Position numbers and translations under genes: made by a program. From the NCBI RefSeq assembly GCF_018991925.1, contig NW_024720773.1, positions 1,107,661-1,171,660 of the forward strand: DNA of 64,000 bases, in the 5' to 3' direction. This document shows positions 45,057 to 56,165 of the stretch, in pieces. This DNA is from Homarus americanus. Its lineage: Eukaryota > Arthropoda > Malacostraca > Decapoda > Nephropidae. The notes under the pieces were generated by a model, which did not search any database, had not been told where the DNA came from, and worked only from the letters and a program-made list of their open reading frames with translations. Numbering within the stretch: position 1 is the stretch's first letter; each line of letters opens with the position of its first letter.

Positions 45057-46395
45057 ATCAGTCTCCACCATTACTATCTCCACCACTAATATCTCCACCA
45101 TTACTATCTCCACCATTATTATCTCCACCATTACTATCTCCACCATTACTATCTCCACCAATAATATCTCCACCATTACTATGTCCACCAATAATATCTC
45201 CACCATTACTATCTCCACCAATTATATCTCCACCATTACTATCTCCACCATTAATATATCCACCATTAATATCTCCACCATTACTATCTTCACCATTAAT
45301 ATCTCCACCAATAATATCTCCACCATTAATATCTCCACCATTACTATCTCCGCCATTAATATATCCACCATTAATATCTCCACCATTACTATCTCCACCA
45401 TTAATATCTCCACCATTACTATCTCCGCCATTAATATATCCACCATTACTATCTCCACCATTAATATCTCCACCATTAATATATCCACCATTAATATCTC
45501 CACCATTAATATCTCCACCATTACTATCTCCACCATTACTATATCTCCACCATTACTATCTCCACCATTAATATCTCCACCATTACTCTCCACCATTACT
45601 ATCTCCACCATTAATATCTCCACCATTAATATCTCCACCATTAATATCTCCACCATTAATATCTCCACCATTAATATATCCACCATTAATATCTCCACCA
45701 TTAATATCTCCACCATTACTATATCTCCACCATTATCTCCACCATTACTATCTCCACCATTACTATCTCCACCATTAATATCTCCACCATTAATATCTCC
45801 ACCATTAATATCTCCACCATTAATATCTCCACCATTAATATATCCACCATTAATATCTCCACCATTAATATCTCCACCATTACTATATCCACTATCACCA
45901 TATATTACTATCTCCACCATTAATATCTCCACCCATTAATATCTCCACCATTACTATACCATTACTATCTCCACCATTACTATCTCCACCATTACTATCT
46001 CCACCATTAATATCTCCACCATTAATATCTCCACCATTAATACCATTACTATCTCCACCATTACTATCTCCACCATTACTATCTCCACCATTACTATCTC
46101 CACCATTACTATCTCCACCATTAATATCTCCACCATTAATATCTCCACCATTACTATCTCCACCATTACTATCTCCACCATTAATATATCCACCATTAAT
46201 ATCTCCACCATTAATATCTCCACCATTAATATCTCCACCATTAATATATCCACCATTAATATCTCCACCATTAATATCTCCACCATTACTATATCCACCA
46301 TTACTATCTCCACCATTACTATCTCCACCATTACTATCTCCACCATTAATATCTCCACCATTAATATCTCCACCATTAATATCTCCACCATTATA
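45057..46395. repeat. 15-bp minisatellite (1.3 kb)
   Basis: The unit is ATCTCCACCATTACT, alternating irregularly with ATCTCCACCATTAAT. About 88 copies. As 15 is divisible by 3, every frame that lacks a stop in one unit stays open throughout (plus ISTIT/ISTIN, minus VMVEI/LMVEI); these are not genes. Confidence 0.97.
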
Positions 46396-46960
46396 CCTTC
46401 ATCAGTAATTAAAGGAGTAAAGTACCTAATTATGCTCCGTCTTCACATCTCATTAATTAAATCATAAGGTAACAAAGTGTTTCATTACCTGCACGGGGAC
46501 TTAACGATGTATTACAATATTAATGTTGAAATATTTCCCAAACTCTGATACAACAAAGTTTAACATATAGTAAAATAAAGAAAATACTGTCCTTCAGTTG
46601 GTGTTTATTTCCGGTGTCTTTACTGGCCAATCAGAACACAACAACGCCGACACTACAATGGTTTTACCCAATCAGAACGCAGCACCGCCTACACTATATT
46701 GGTTTAACCAATCAGAACGCAGCACCACCGAAATAGCACTGATTTAATGGCTTGTATAATTAACACAACAGATGTAATTAAGAAAACAGATGTGTTACAT
46801 ATTCGTAGTTCCTTCATTTAATTGAACACTTAGTATGAACACTTACCTTCGCTACGGACATATGTGGTTGGTATTTATGTGTAATGTATGTGTGGAATAT
46901 GCCAACTTAACACACAAAGGTACTCACTCATACACCTGAACTGAGCACTGGATAGGCTTA
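46396..46960. other. Unique AT-rich sequence with CCAAT cluster
   Basis: Apart from the tandem CCAAT repeats (46627-46745) this interval is unique. No open coding segment is recognisable. Confidence 0.45.
46627..46745 (+). promoter_or_regulatory. Three tandem CCAATCAGAAC repeats (NF-Y-type CCAAT boxes)
   Basis: CCAATCAGAAC occurs at 46627, 46668 and 46708, spaced 41 and 40 bp. Each is followed by (A/G)CA(A/G)CA and a TGGTTTTA/TTGGTTTAA-like segment. CCAATCAG is the core NF-Y consensus and the near-constant spacing is about four helical turns. It may be a real proximal promoter array or just a 40-bp tandem repeat that contains CCAAT by chance. Confidence 0.45.
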
Positions 46961-46961
46961 C

Positions 46962-47006
46962 CTGTAACAGAGAAAAGTGACTATTAATGCTGTGTTCTAC
47001 ATCTGC
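46962..47006 (-). other. Candidate 45-nt exon bounded by consensus splice sites
   Basis: On the minus strand TTCTTTATACAG (acceptor) precedes 45 nt that end in TTACAG directly before GTAAGC (donor). The interval is open in phase 0 and reads ADVEHSINSHFSLLQ. It has 15 whole codons with no stop and is not repetitive, unlike its surroundings. A second donor-bounded candidate lies upstream at 48099-48119, separated by the GTGATG microsatellite. Confidence 0.3.
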
Positions 47007-47014
47007 CTGTATAA

Positions 47015-48060
47015 AGAAGATGGTGGTGATGGTGGTGGTGATGGGGAGATGGTGATGTAGTGGTAACGATAGTGGTGGTGGTAGTAGTGGTGAAGGTGAT
47101 GGTGATGGTGGTGGTGATGATGGTTGTGGTGGTGGGGAGATGGTGATGGTAGTGGTGACGATAGTGGTGGTGATAGTAGTGGTGAACATGGTGGTGATGG
47201 TAGTGGTGATGGTGGTGATGGTGATGGTGGTAGTGGTGATGATGGTGGTGATGGTAGTGTTGATGGTGGTGGTGATGGTGATAGTGGTGGTGATGGTGGA
47301 ATGGTATTGTGGCGGTGATGGTAGTGGGTGATGATGGTAGTGATGATAGTGATGGTGATGGTGGTGATGGTGATGGTGGTGTGGAGGTGATGGTAGTGAA
47401 TGTGTGGTGATGGTGTGATGGTGATGGGTGATGGTGGTGGGTGATGGTGATGTCGGTGATGGTGATGGTGATGGGTGGTGGTGATGATAATAATGATGTG
47501 ATGATGCTGGTGATGTGATGATGATGGGGATGGTGGTGGTGATAATGGTGGTGATGGTGATGATGGTGGTGCTGGTGATGATGGTGGTGGTGATGATAGT
47601 GGCAGGATGGTGATGATGGTGATGATAGTTGCGGTGGTGATGATGGTGGTGATGGTGATGATGGTGATGATGGTGGTGAGATGTGGTGGTGGTGATGATG
47701 TGATGGTGGTGATGTTAGTGGTGATGATAGTGGTGGTGTTGATGATGGTGATGATAATGGGGATGGTGGCGGTGATGATGATGATGATGGTGGTGGTGAT
47801 GGTGATGATAGTGATGGTGGTGATGACGGTGGTGGTCTTGAGATGATGGTAATGGTGAAGATGGTGATGATGGTGGTGATGGTGGTGGTAGTGGTGATGG
47901 TGGTGGTATTGGTGATAGTGATGATGATGGTGGTGGTGATGGTGGTAGTGAGGATTGTGGTGATGATGGTGGTGGTAATGGTGGTAGTGATGATTGTGGT
48001 GGTGTTGGTGGTTATGTTGGTGATGGTGAGGGTGATAATAATAATAATGATAATAATAAT
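47015..48060. repeat. GTGATG/GTGGTG microsatellite (1 kb)
   Basis: Irregular TGATGG/TGGTGG triplets on the plus strand, ending in an AATAAT run (about 48034-48064). Confidence 0.96.
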
Positions 48061-48098
48061 AATAAGTTAATGTAAATTAAAAAAAATAATGTACTCAC

Positions 48099-48119
48099 CC
48101 CTGGGAACTGTTTCTGTAA
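48099..48119 (-). other. Candidate exon end with consensus splice donor
   Basis: On the minus strand TTACAGAAACAGTTCCCAGG plus one G precedes GTGAGT, a strong donor. In phase 0 it reads LQKQFPG. The upstream limit is uncertain because a (TG)n tract begins about 12 bases further on. The end phase (0) matches the candidate exon at 46962-47006. Confidence 0.25.
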
Positions 48120-48128
48120 CTCCCGCGA

Positions 48129-48130
<2 letters not shown>

Positions 48131-48177
<47 letters not shown>
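48131..48177. repeat. (CA)n microsatellite
   Basis: Pure CA for about 46 bp, directly joined to ACTACTACT, the 3' tail of the RTE-like copy 2. Confidence 0.95.
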
Positions 48178-48179
<2 letters not shown>

Positions 48180-49703
48180 CTACTACTACTTTGCTGTAAC
48201 TCGGAATCGAGTATGACGATCATCCAGCAATGATAAAATGATATGAGTTATTAAGGATGTCACCTTCGTTGGAGATCTTTGAGGTGACTAGAGAGGTCGA
48301 TACGGGACCGGCAGGGCAGTCCACGGATGTTGAACGTGTGGAGGGCTAAGCTAGTGCGGGAGGGGCTCTGGCAGTATCTTTTCGGGGTTGGCGCTTGTCT
48401 GCCTTGGTATGCAGTCGGGCTAACTCGAAAATATTGACACCTTCTCGTGTGGTGCTTCTCCAAGCATTACGATGTGGAGTTATTGTCTCCTAGGTGAGGG
48501 GGTAGATTTGGCACTTTTTCAGGTTTGTTTTAAGACTATCCTTATACCTTTTCAATTGCCCGCTAGCGTTACGTTTACTATTCGTTAGGTGACTGTAAAG
48601 TAGCTGCTTTGGCAGTCTGCTGTCGTTCATGTGGGTAACATCTTCAATCCAACGTAGTTGTTCATGAATAATGGTAGCCTCGATGTGCCTACAGTTGGTG
48701 TCAGCGAGAATAGTGGCACTGATTTTTTTTTCTCTTGTCTTCCCAGCGAACTCGAAGGATGGAACGTAAACTACGTTGGTGAAAGTTTTCAATTGACCTG
48801 AGGTACCTCCTGTATGTGACCCATGTCTCACTGTCATATAGCAGGGTGGGGAGGACCACTGCTCGATATACTGTACATGTAACTTTGTAGATAATTTCAG
48901 CTCTCTACAGCTGAAGACACTGGTATGGAGTCTGCCGAAGGCTTGAGATGCACATCTGATCCGATGTTGAATCTCTTCATTGAAGTCCGCGGTGGTGGAG
49001 AGGTGGGAGCCGAGAAATCGAAAGTGGGTAACATTAGAGAGGGTAGTACCGTTAAGCTGGATGGATGATGGAGGTGTGGCTGAACCAGGACAGGCTGAAA
49101 GAGAATCTGAGTCTTACGTACATTCACCTTCAGGGCGAAGTGTGCATACGCATCTGCGTAGATGTTCAGGATCTCCCTTAGGTCGTGTTCAATGTGAGTG
49201 ACAAGGGTGAGGTCGTCTGTTCAGTAATGGAAGCTGCAGACACCTTTGATCCTGCCTGGAGTCGTCTTATGTTGAAAAAAACAAAACAATATCCAGTACT
49301 CGATGTCCACCCCGCCGGCTTAATTGGCATGCATGTGACTAGTATGGAAGGCAACCAAGAAAATGGAAAAGAGAGTTGGTGCCAGTACACATCCTAGTTT
49401 TACCAACGTTTGGAGGGGGAATAACTCAGAGTGGTGCCATTGTGCAGGACACTGCCGTTCATGCCTCACAAATGCAATGATTTTTTGGTGGGCAGCCAAA
49501 ACTACTGAAGGTCTGCCAGTGGCTTCCCTCTTGACCGATTCGAAGGCCTTGTTTAGGTCAATTAAGGCCATGTACAGGTCAAGACGCTCTTATTTGCACT
49601 TTTCATGTATCTGGCGCGCAGCAAAGACCATGTCAGTGGTGCCACGTGATGGTTTAAAAACATACTGAGATTTTGGGAAGAAGATTTCCGCCACAGGAAA
49701 CGC
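48176..49703 (-). mobile_element. RTE-like LINE, copy 2, 5'-truncated
   Basis: Minus strand, same family as 40206-43620. Recognisable parts are KPSRGTTDMVFAARQIHEKC (about 49650-49590), ALIDLNKAFESVKRE (motif A, about 49568-49525), LGCVLAPTLFSIFLVAF (about 49395-49345), LNVRKTQILFQP (about 49130), QLRWIEDVTHMNDSRLPKQL (about 48665-48600) and GQLKRYKDSLKTNLK. The catalytic YADD region is broken by a deletion near 49220. The element starts abruptly at 49703 against Helitron sequence and ends in the same (AGT)n(TG)n tail as copy 1. Confidence 0.85.
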
Positions 49704-49708
49704 CGCCT

Positions 49709-49777
49709 TCCGGGCGGCTATTTTGCTAGGCCACGGTAGGACGCCACCCTCCGGGAGGCTCCACATTGTCTCACTGT
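49709..49777 (-). repeat. 69-bp direct repeat, downstream copy (Helitron 3' end candidate)
   Basis: Near-identical to 51527-51595. Read on the minus strand it contains a short imperfect inverted repeat around TGGCGT followed by GTGGCCTAG, and then a perfect GCCGCC-CGGAA-GGCGGC hairpin that reaches the junction with the RTE-like element. Confidence 0.85.
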
Positions 49778-49784
49778 AGTGTAT

Positions 49785-50100
49785 TAAGATAAACCACATT
49801 TTGGGTTTTGCCATTAGCAGCAAGTATGTACAGATTTTTGCCAGTTCCCACTCTGGAGCATCCAACATAGAACTGTCCATGAGAGAAGCAGGGAATCATC
49901 AGGTTTAGGCCAACCATCTTTCGGGACTGTTAGTGAACTCAGTTGAGGACTTCACAACATTTCCACATCATTGAGGAATGATCATTTGTCCTTCTGAATC
50001 AGCAGGGAAAGTTCCATTCCCAATCTGTAGTTGAAGGTTTGCAAACCGTCCAGCATCCTGATCTCCTTGTAGATGTACTCTCATGTTTGTGGATAGGGTG
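49785..50100 (-). pseudogene. Helitron helicase C-terminal remnant
   Basis: Minus-strand frame-shifted strings LQIGNGTFPADSEGQMIIPQ (about 50030-49970), then GLNLMIPCFSHGQFYVGCSR (about 49905-49850) and VGTGKNLYILAANGKTQNVV (about 49850-49795). The last two correspond to the normal C-terminus of Helitron helicases. The jump between the first and second strings skips the large central part of helicase domain 2, so an internal deletion of some hundreds of bases is likely. Confidence 0.8.
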
Positions 50101-50117
50101 AGTGTCTGAACACTTCT

Positions 50118-51515
50118 TCAAAGGTATGATGCCTTGAGGCACGCATTCAGTTCATCAGCTGGAGTGCTTCGAGGAATGACAGGTAGGGTCTGGCGAAAGT
50201 CTCCAGCAATGACCATTGTAATGCCACCCATGAGCTGGTCATTTTCTCGTATGTCTTGCAAGGTCCTGTCCAATGCTTCAAACGCTAACTTGTGAGACAT
50301 AGTGCATTCATCCCGGACTATGAAGCTGCATTTTTCTTATAGTTTTGCCTTTGTCGATCCTTTTTTGATGTTGCACACTGAATTCTCGTTGTGAGCGAGG
50401 TTGAGAGGCAGTTTAAAAGTTGAGTGTGCAGTACGTCCTCCTTCTAGTAGTGTTGCAGCAATGCCTGAGGATGCCACAGCAAGAGCAATTTTCCCCTGAT
50501 GACGTACTTTGGCCAACAGAAGGTTGATCAGGAATGTTTTTCCTGTCCAGCCAGGTGCATCGAGGAAGATCATACCTCCCTGCTCCGCTTGTATCGCTTG
50601 CAAGATCTGTTCATAAGCATTTGCTTGATCAGGCACCAGCTGAGGCTCATTTTCTTCAAGAAAATTCACCAGAACTTCAACTGAGCAGTCTATCTCTCTG
50701 AGCAACTCCCAGTTTGCAACTACTGGTTCTTCTCGGTTTTGGGAAGGCAATCCAAAATCAGTCAGGTTTTTTCAGCATAGCTCCATCACTTTGTCTTCCA
50801 GCATGATCAGAGCCCTGTTGAACATGTCATCCATGAACTCAATCTCTTGACCAGGATGTTCTCTTCTTGCTTGATGAAGCAGATCCTCTGAAAGACTTTC
50901 TTGGTGGTTTTTCCAGAGCTGGCTTGGGTTGGAAAGTCCACATGTAGCAATCATGATGGCAAACAGGTTCCTCATTCTCATTGGCGATTGAGTAGCTGCT
51001 GCCTCTTCTAATGTGTAATTCCAGCAACCAACATCTTCCAGTAGGCCAAGGAGATTGCACGCTTCCTGATAGGTTCTGCAGACTTGTCCATTCACTGTCT
51101 TGAGTGTTGCATATGATGTTGGGCCACGGATGTGGTGCAAAAGTAGTCTCAAACAAAAGCATTCAAAGTTGTTGGAGTGAACCGTATAGACACGTCCCAA
51201 AGCATTGCCTAACTTTATCCCTGGATATCCTTCAACATCGGATCCTTGAGCTCTTCTCTGGAACTTTTTCATTGAAGCCTGCCATATGTAGAACTTGGGT
51301 ACGTCAACATACAGGAGTATTTGAGCAAACTCATCTTCCTGTGACTCTTCTGTGAAGTATACTCTTTGTCCATTTTCCAGGTGAACAGCCAGATGAACTC
51401 CTGTTGGACATCGTTCGTGTATGGGAAAATTAAAAATTCTCCAAAGGGCTTCATTGCTGCATATATAACGGCCTTGCTGAAACTGTGTCACCTCATCATG
51501 ACACTTGCTATCCAT
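50118..51515 (-). pseudogene. Helitron helicase (PIF1-like) fragment
   Basis: A single frame runs from 51515 to 50118 with only two stops (TGA at about 50772, TAA at about 50337). It begins DEVTQFQQGRYICSNEALWR and continues FNFPIHERCPTGVHLAVHLE and NGQRVYFTEE, the segment that precedes the helicase in Helitron proteins. Walker A reads LDAPGWTGKTFLINLLLA, with W where the family has G (GGTGKT). Walker B reads IVRDECTMSHKLAFEALDRT. Motif III is VIAGDFRQTLPVIPR. The PIF1-like helicase unwinds DNA during transposition. Clean frame retention suggests fairly recent inactivation compared with the neighbouring LINEs. Confidence 0.88.
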
Positions 51516-51526
51516 GCCAAGTTTGG

Positions 51527-51595
51527 TCCGGGCGGCTCATTCGCTAGGCCACGGAAGGGTGCCACCTTCCGGGAGGCTCCACATTGTCTCACTGT
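51527..51595 (-). repeat. 69-bp direct repeat, upstream copy (Helitron 3' end candidate)
   Basis: Minus strand: GGAAGG-TGGCAC-CCTTCC forms a perfect 6-bp stem, followed five bases later by CTAG. A stem-loop shortly before CTRR is the Helitron 3' end signature. The helicase remnant starts right after this repeat. Confidence 0.85.
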
Positions 51596-51724
51596 TCAGT
51601 CCCCAAAACTTCTTCTTACATCAATAGTTCATTAACGGTGTATGTAAGTTCCACCATGTTTTTCACTACAACGGTACAGCAAAGTATATTTTTTAGCATC
51701 AAACTGTTATTATTTTATTGTCTA

Positions 51725-51945
51725 ATCATCACTACATATAATACCACCCATCATCACTACATATAACATCATCCCTCATCACTGCATATAATACCATCCA
51801 TCATCACTACATATAACACCACCCATCATTACTACATATAACATCATCCATCATCACTACATATAACACCATCCATCAACACTACATATAACATCATCCA
51901 TCATCACTACATATAACACCAACCATCATCACTACAGATCGGTAA
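51725..51945. repeat. 25-bp minisatellite
   Basis: About nine copies of a unit made of CATCACTACATATAA and CACCATCCAT (variants CATCATCCAT, TACCACCCAT). Unrelated to the other 25-bp array at 44821. Confidence 0.93.
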
Positions 51946-52420
51946 AGTAGTTTCCGAGATTCTCGTGCGGACACACACAAACACAAACAACCACACACAC
52001 AGACATACTTCTTTGTTTTATATATATATAGATACAAGTACAGCCTTGTAGATGGGATGGTGCTATTCTTATATCTATCTGTGCAAGCTCTTATGGGCTG
52101 AATTTTGTTGTAGTGGTGGACTGAGCGAGGTGGGCGGGGGACTGCAGGAGACAGTAAGTGGCGATGACGAGTATGGTGCAGTAGTCCACTACCAAACCCT
52201 GCAAGTGCGTGGTGATGGAGGTCACTGAGGGTTGGCATCAGGTCACAAGAATGATTGCAAGTCCAGCTCAAACAATACCAAATCTATAGTTAACCTAACA
52301 GTGATCGTGGGCCCATCGTGCCCGTTGGCGAGTCCGGTGGTACAGTTTACTGAGGCGTGAAAGTTCGAACGCTCGTGCTTGGCTAGCTCGCAACCGTCGT
52401 CCGGCTGACAGAGTATAGCG
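51946..52420. other. Unassigned sequence, likely transposon flank
   Basis: TAGTTTCCGAGATTCTCGTG followed by a CA-rich tract and TATATATATAGATA near 51948-52034 resembles a common non-autonomous element tail, but I cannot name it. The remainder to 52420 has no coding signal. Confidence 0.35.
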
Positions 52421-55400
52421 ACATCGTTTTCCAGATGGTCGTGGTAGTTACAATCATGGTCGTGGTAGTTACAATCATGGTCGTGGTTGTTATATTCATG
52501 GACGTGGTTGTTATAATCATAGTCTTGGTTGATATAATCATGGTCGTTATAATCATTGTCGTGGTTGTTATAATCATGGTCGTGGTTGTTATATTCATGG
52601 ACGTGGTTGTTATAATCATGGTCTTGGTTGATATAATCATGGTCGTTATAATCATGGTTGTGGTTGTTATAATCATGGTCGTGGTTGTTATAATCATAGT
52701 AGTGGTTGTTATGATAATGGTCGTGGTTGTTATATCCATAGTAGTGGTTGTTATGATAATGGTCGTGGTTGTTATAATCATGATCGTGATTGATATAATC
52801 ATAATCGTGGTTGTTATGATAATGGTCGTGGTTGTTATAATCATAGTCGTGGTTGTTATAATCATGGTCGTAGTTGTCATAATCATGTTTGTGGTTGTTA
52901 TAATTATAGTCGTGGTTGTTAAGATCATGTTTGTGGTTGTTATAATCATAGTCGTGGTTGTTATAATCATGGTCGTGGTTGTTATAATCATGGTCGTGGT
53001 TGTTAAAATCATGGTTGTGGTTGTTATAATCATAGTCGTGGTTGTTATAATCATAGTCGTGGTTGTTATAATCATGGTCGTGGTTGTTATAATCATAGTC
53101 GTGAGTGTTATAATTATGGTCGTGGTTGTTATAATCATAGTCGTGGTTGTTATAATTATGGTCGTGGTTGTTATAATCAAGGTCGTGGTTGTTATAATCA
53201 TGGTCGTCGTTGTTATAATCATGGTCGTGGTTGTTATATTCATGGTCGTGGTTGTTATAATTATAGTCTTGGTTGTTATAATCATAGTCGTGGTTGTTAT
53301 AATCATATTCGTGGTTGTTATAATCATGGTCGTGGTTGTTATAATCATATTCGCGGTTGTTATAATCATGGTCGTCGTTGTTATAATCATGGTCGTGGTT
53401 GTTATATTCATGGTCGTGGTTGTTGTAATCATGGTCGTGGTTGTTATAATCATAGTCGTAGTTGTTAAAATCATGATCGTGGTTGTAATAATCATGGTCA
53501 TGGGTGGTATAATCAGGGTCGTGGTTGTTATAATCATAGTCGTGGTTGTTATAATCATGTTCGTGGTTGTTATAATCACAGTCGTGGTTGTTATGATCAT
53601 GGTCGTGGTTGTTATAATCATATTCGTGGTTGTTATTATAGTGGTTGTGGTTGTTATAATCATGGTCGTGGTTGTTATATTCATAGTCGTGGTTGTTATA
53701 ATCATGGTCGTGGTTGTTCTAATCATGGTCGTGGTTGTTATAATCATGGTCGTGGTTGTTATAATCATGGTCATGGGTGTTATAAGCATGGTCTTGGGTG
53801 TTATAATCATGGCCGTGGTTGTTATAATCATAGTTGTGGTTGTTATAATCATGGTCGTGGTTGTTATAATCATGATCGTGGTTGTTATAATCATATTCTG
53901 GTTGTTATAATCATAGTCGTGGTTGTTATAATCATGGTCGTGGTTGTTATAATCATAGTCGTGGTTGTTATAATCATAGTCGTGGTTGTTATAATCATAG
54001 TCGTGGTTGTTATATTCATGGTCGTGGTTGTTATAATCATAGTCGTGGTTGTTATAATCATGGTCGTGGTTGATATAATCATAGTCGTGGTTGTTATAAT
54101 CATGGTCATGGTTGTTATAATCATATTCGTGGTTGATATAATCATAGTCGTGGTTGTTATAATCATATTAGTGGTTGTTATAATCATGGTCGTGGTTGTT
54201 ATAATCATATTCGTGGTTGTTATAATCATAGTCGTGGTTGTTATAATCACAGTCGTGGTTGCTATGATCATGGTCGTGGTTGTTATAATCATAGTCGTGG
54301 TTGTTATAATCATAGTCGTGGTTGTTATAATCACAGTCGTGGTTGATATAATCATAGTCGTGGTTGTTATAATCATGATCGTGATTGTTATAATCAAGGT
54401 CATGGGGGTTATAATCATGGTCGTGAGTGTTATAATCATAGTCGTGGTTGTTATAATCATGGTCGTGGTTGTTATAATCATGGTCGTGGTTGTTATATTC
54501 ATGATCGTGGTTGTTATAATCATAGTCTTGGTTGTTATAATCATGGTCGTTATAATCATATTCGTGGTTGTTATAATCATAGTCGTGGTTGTTATAATCA
54601 CAGTCGTGGTTGCTTTGATCATGGTCGTGGTTGTTATAATCATAGTCGTGGTTGTTATAATCATAGTCGTGGTTGTTATAATCACAGTCGTGGTTGTTAT
54701 AATCATGGTCGTGGTTGTTATAATCATGGTCGTGGTTGTTATATTCATGGTTGTGGTTGCTATAATAATGGTCGTGGTTGTTATAATCACAGTCGTGGTT
54801 GTTATGATCATGGTCGTGGGTGTTATAATCAAGGTCGTTGTTGTTTTAATCATAGTCGTGGTTGTTATAATCATGGTCGTGGTTGTTATATTCATGGTTG
54901 TGGTTGCTATAATCATGGTCGTGGTTGTTATAATCACATTCGTGGTTGTTATAATCATGGTCGTGGGTGTTATAATCATGGTCGTTGTTGTTATAATCAT
55001 AGTCGTGGTTGTTATAATCATGGTCGTTATAATCATAGTCGTGGTTGTTATAATCATGGTCGTGGTTGTTATAATCATGGTCGTGGTTGTTATAATCATA
55101 TTCATGGTTGTTATAATCAGGGTCGTGGTTGTTATAATCATAGTCGTGGTTGTTATAATCATGGTCGTCGTTGTTATAATCATGATCGTGGTTGTTATAA
55201 TCATGGTCATGGGTGTCATAATCATGGTCGTGGGAGTTATAATCATGGCCGTGGTTGTTATAATCATAATTGTGGTTGTTATAATCATGGTCGTGGTTGT
55301 TATAATCATGATTGTGGTTGTTATAATCATGGTCCTGGTTGTTATAATCATGGTCGTTATAATCATATTCGTGGTTGTTATAATCATAGTCGTGTTTGTT

Positions 55401-56165
55401 ATAATCACAGTCGTGGTTGTTATGATCATGGTCGTGGTTGTTATAATCATAGTCGCGATATTCATATTCGTGGTTGTTATAATCATAATCGTGGTTGTTA
55501 TAATCACAGTCGTGGTTGCTATGATCATGGTCGTGGTTGTTAAAATCATAGTCGTGGTTGTTATAATCATAGTTGGGGTTGTTATAATCATAGTCGTGGT
55601 TGTTATAATCATAGTCGTGGTTGTTATAACCACAGTCGTAGTTGTTATATTCATGGTCGTGGTTGTTATAATCATAGTCGTGGTTGTTATAATCATGGTC
55701 GTGGTTGTTATAATCATAGTCGTGGTTGTTATAATCATGGTCGTTGTTATAATCATATTCGGTTGTTATAATCAATATGGTCGTGGTTGTTATAATCATA
55801 GTCGTGGTTGTTGTAATCATGGTCGTGGTTGTTATAACGATACCCAGGTTGTTATATTCATGGTCGGGTTGTTATAATCATATTCGTGGTTGTTATAATC
55901 ATGGTCGTGGTTGTTATAATCATATTCGTGGTTGTTATAATCATAGTCGTGGTTGTTATAATCACAGTCGTGGTTGCTATGATCATGGTCGTGGTTGTTA
56001 TAATCATAGTCGTGGTTGTTATAATCATATAGTCGTGGTTGTTATAATCACAGTCGTGGCTATATAATCATAATGTGGTTGTTAGTTATCATGATCTTGG
56101 TTGTTATATTCATGGTCGTGGTTGTTATAATCATAGTCTTGGTTGTTATAATCATGGTCGTCGTT
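52421..56165. repeat. 21-bp minisatellite, clean block
   Basis: The unit is TAATCATGGTCG plus TGGTTGTTA, with variants CATAGTCG, CATATTCG and CACAGTCG. As 21 is divisible by 3, frames stay open for hundreds of codons on both strands (plus IMVVVVI, minus MIITTTT and YNNHDHD); these are artefacts. Few indels. Confidence 0.97.

Larger units (their letters stand above)
49704..51600 (-). mobile_element. Degenerate Helitron (helicase part)
   Basis: Minus-strand protein homology matches the helicase half of an autonomous Helitron, flanked by 69-bp direct repeats at 49709-49777 and 51527-51595. The Rep/HUH nuclease domain is absent. The C-terminal end is rejoined after an internal deletion between about 49980 and 49920. 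Helitrons transpose by a rolling-circle-like process using Rep-helicase proteins; this copy cannot encode one. Confidence 0.85.

Noticed and set aside
45181..46391. Frames of 145-250 codons on both strands over the 15-bp repeat
   Set aside because: Same divisibility artefact.
50118..51515. Host PIF1 DNA helicase gene
   Set aside because: The upstream GRYICSNEALWR and HLAVHLENGQRVYF segments are Helitron-specific and are not found in cellular PIF1.
52383..55877. Frames of 490-650 codons (VVVVIIM, IITTTTM, YNNHDHD), resembling membrane, mucin-like or Asn/His-rich proteins
   Set aside because: The 21-bp unit is divisible by 3, so frames on both strands stay open. There is no codon-position bias.
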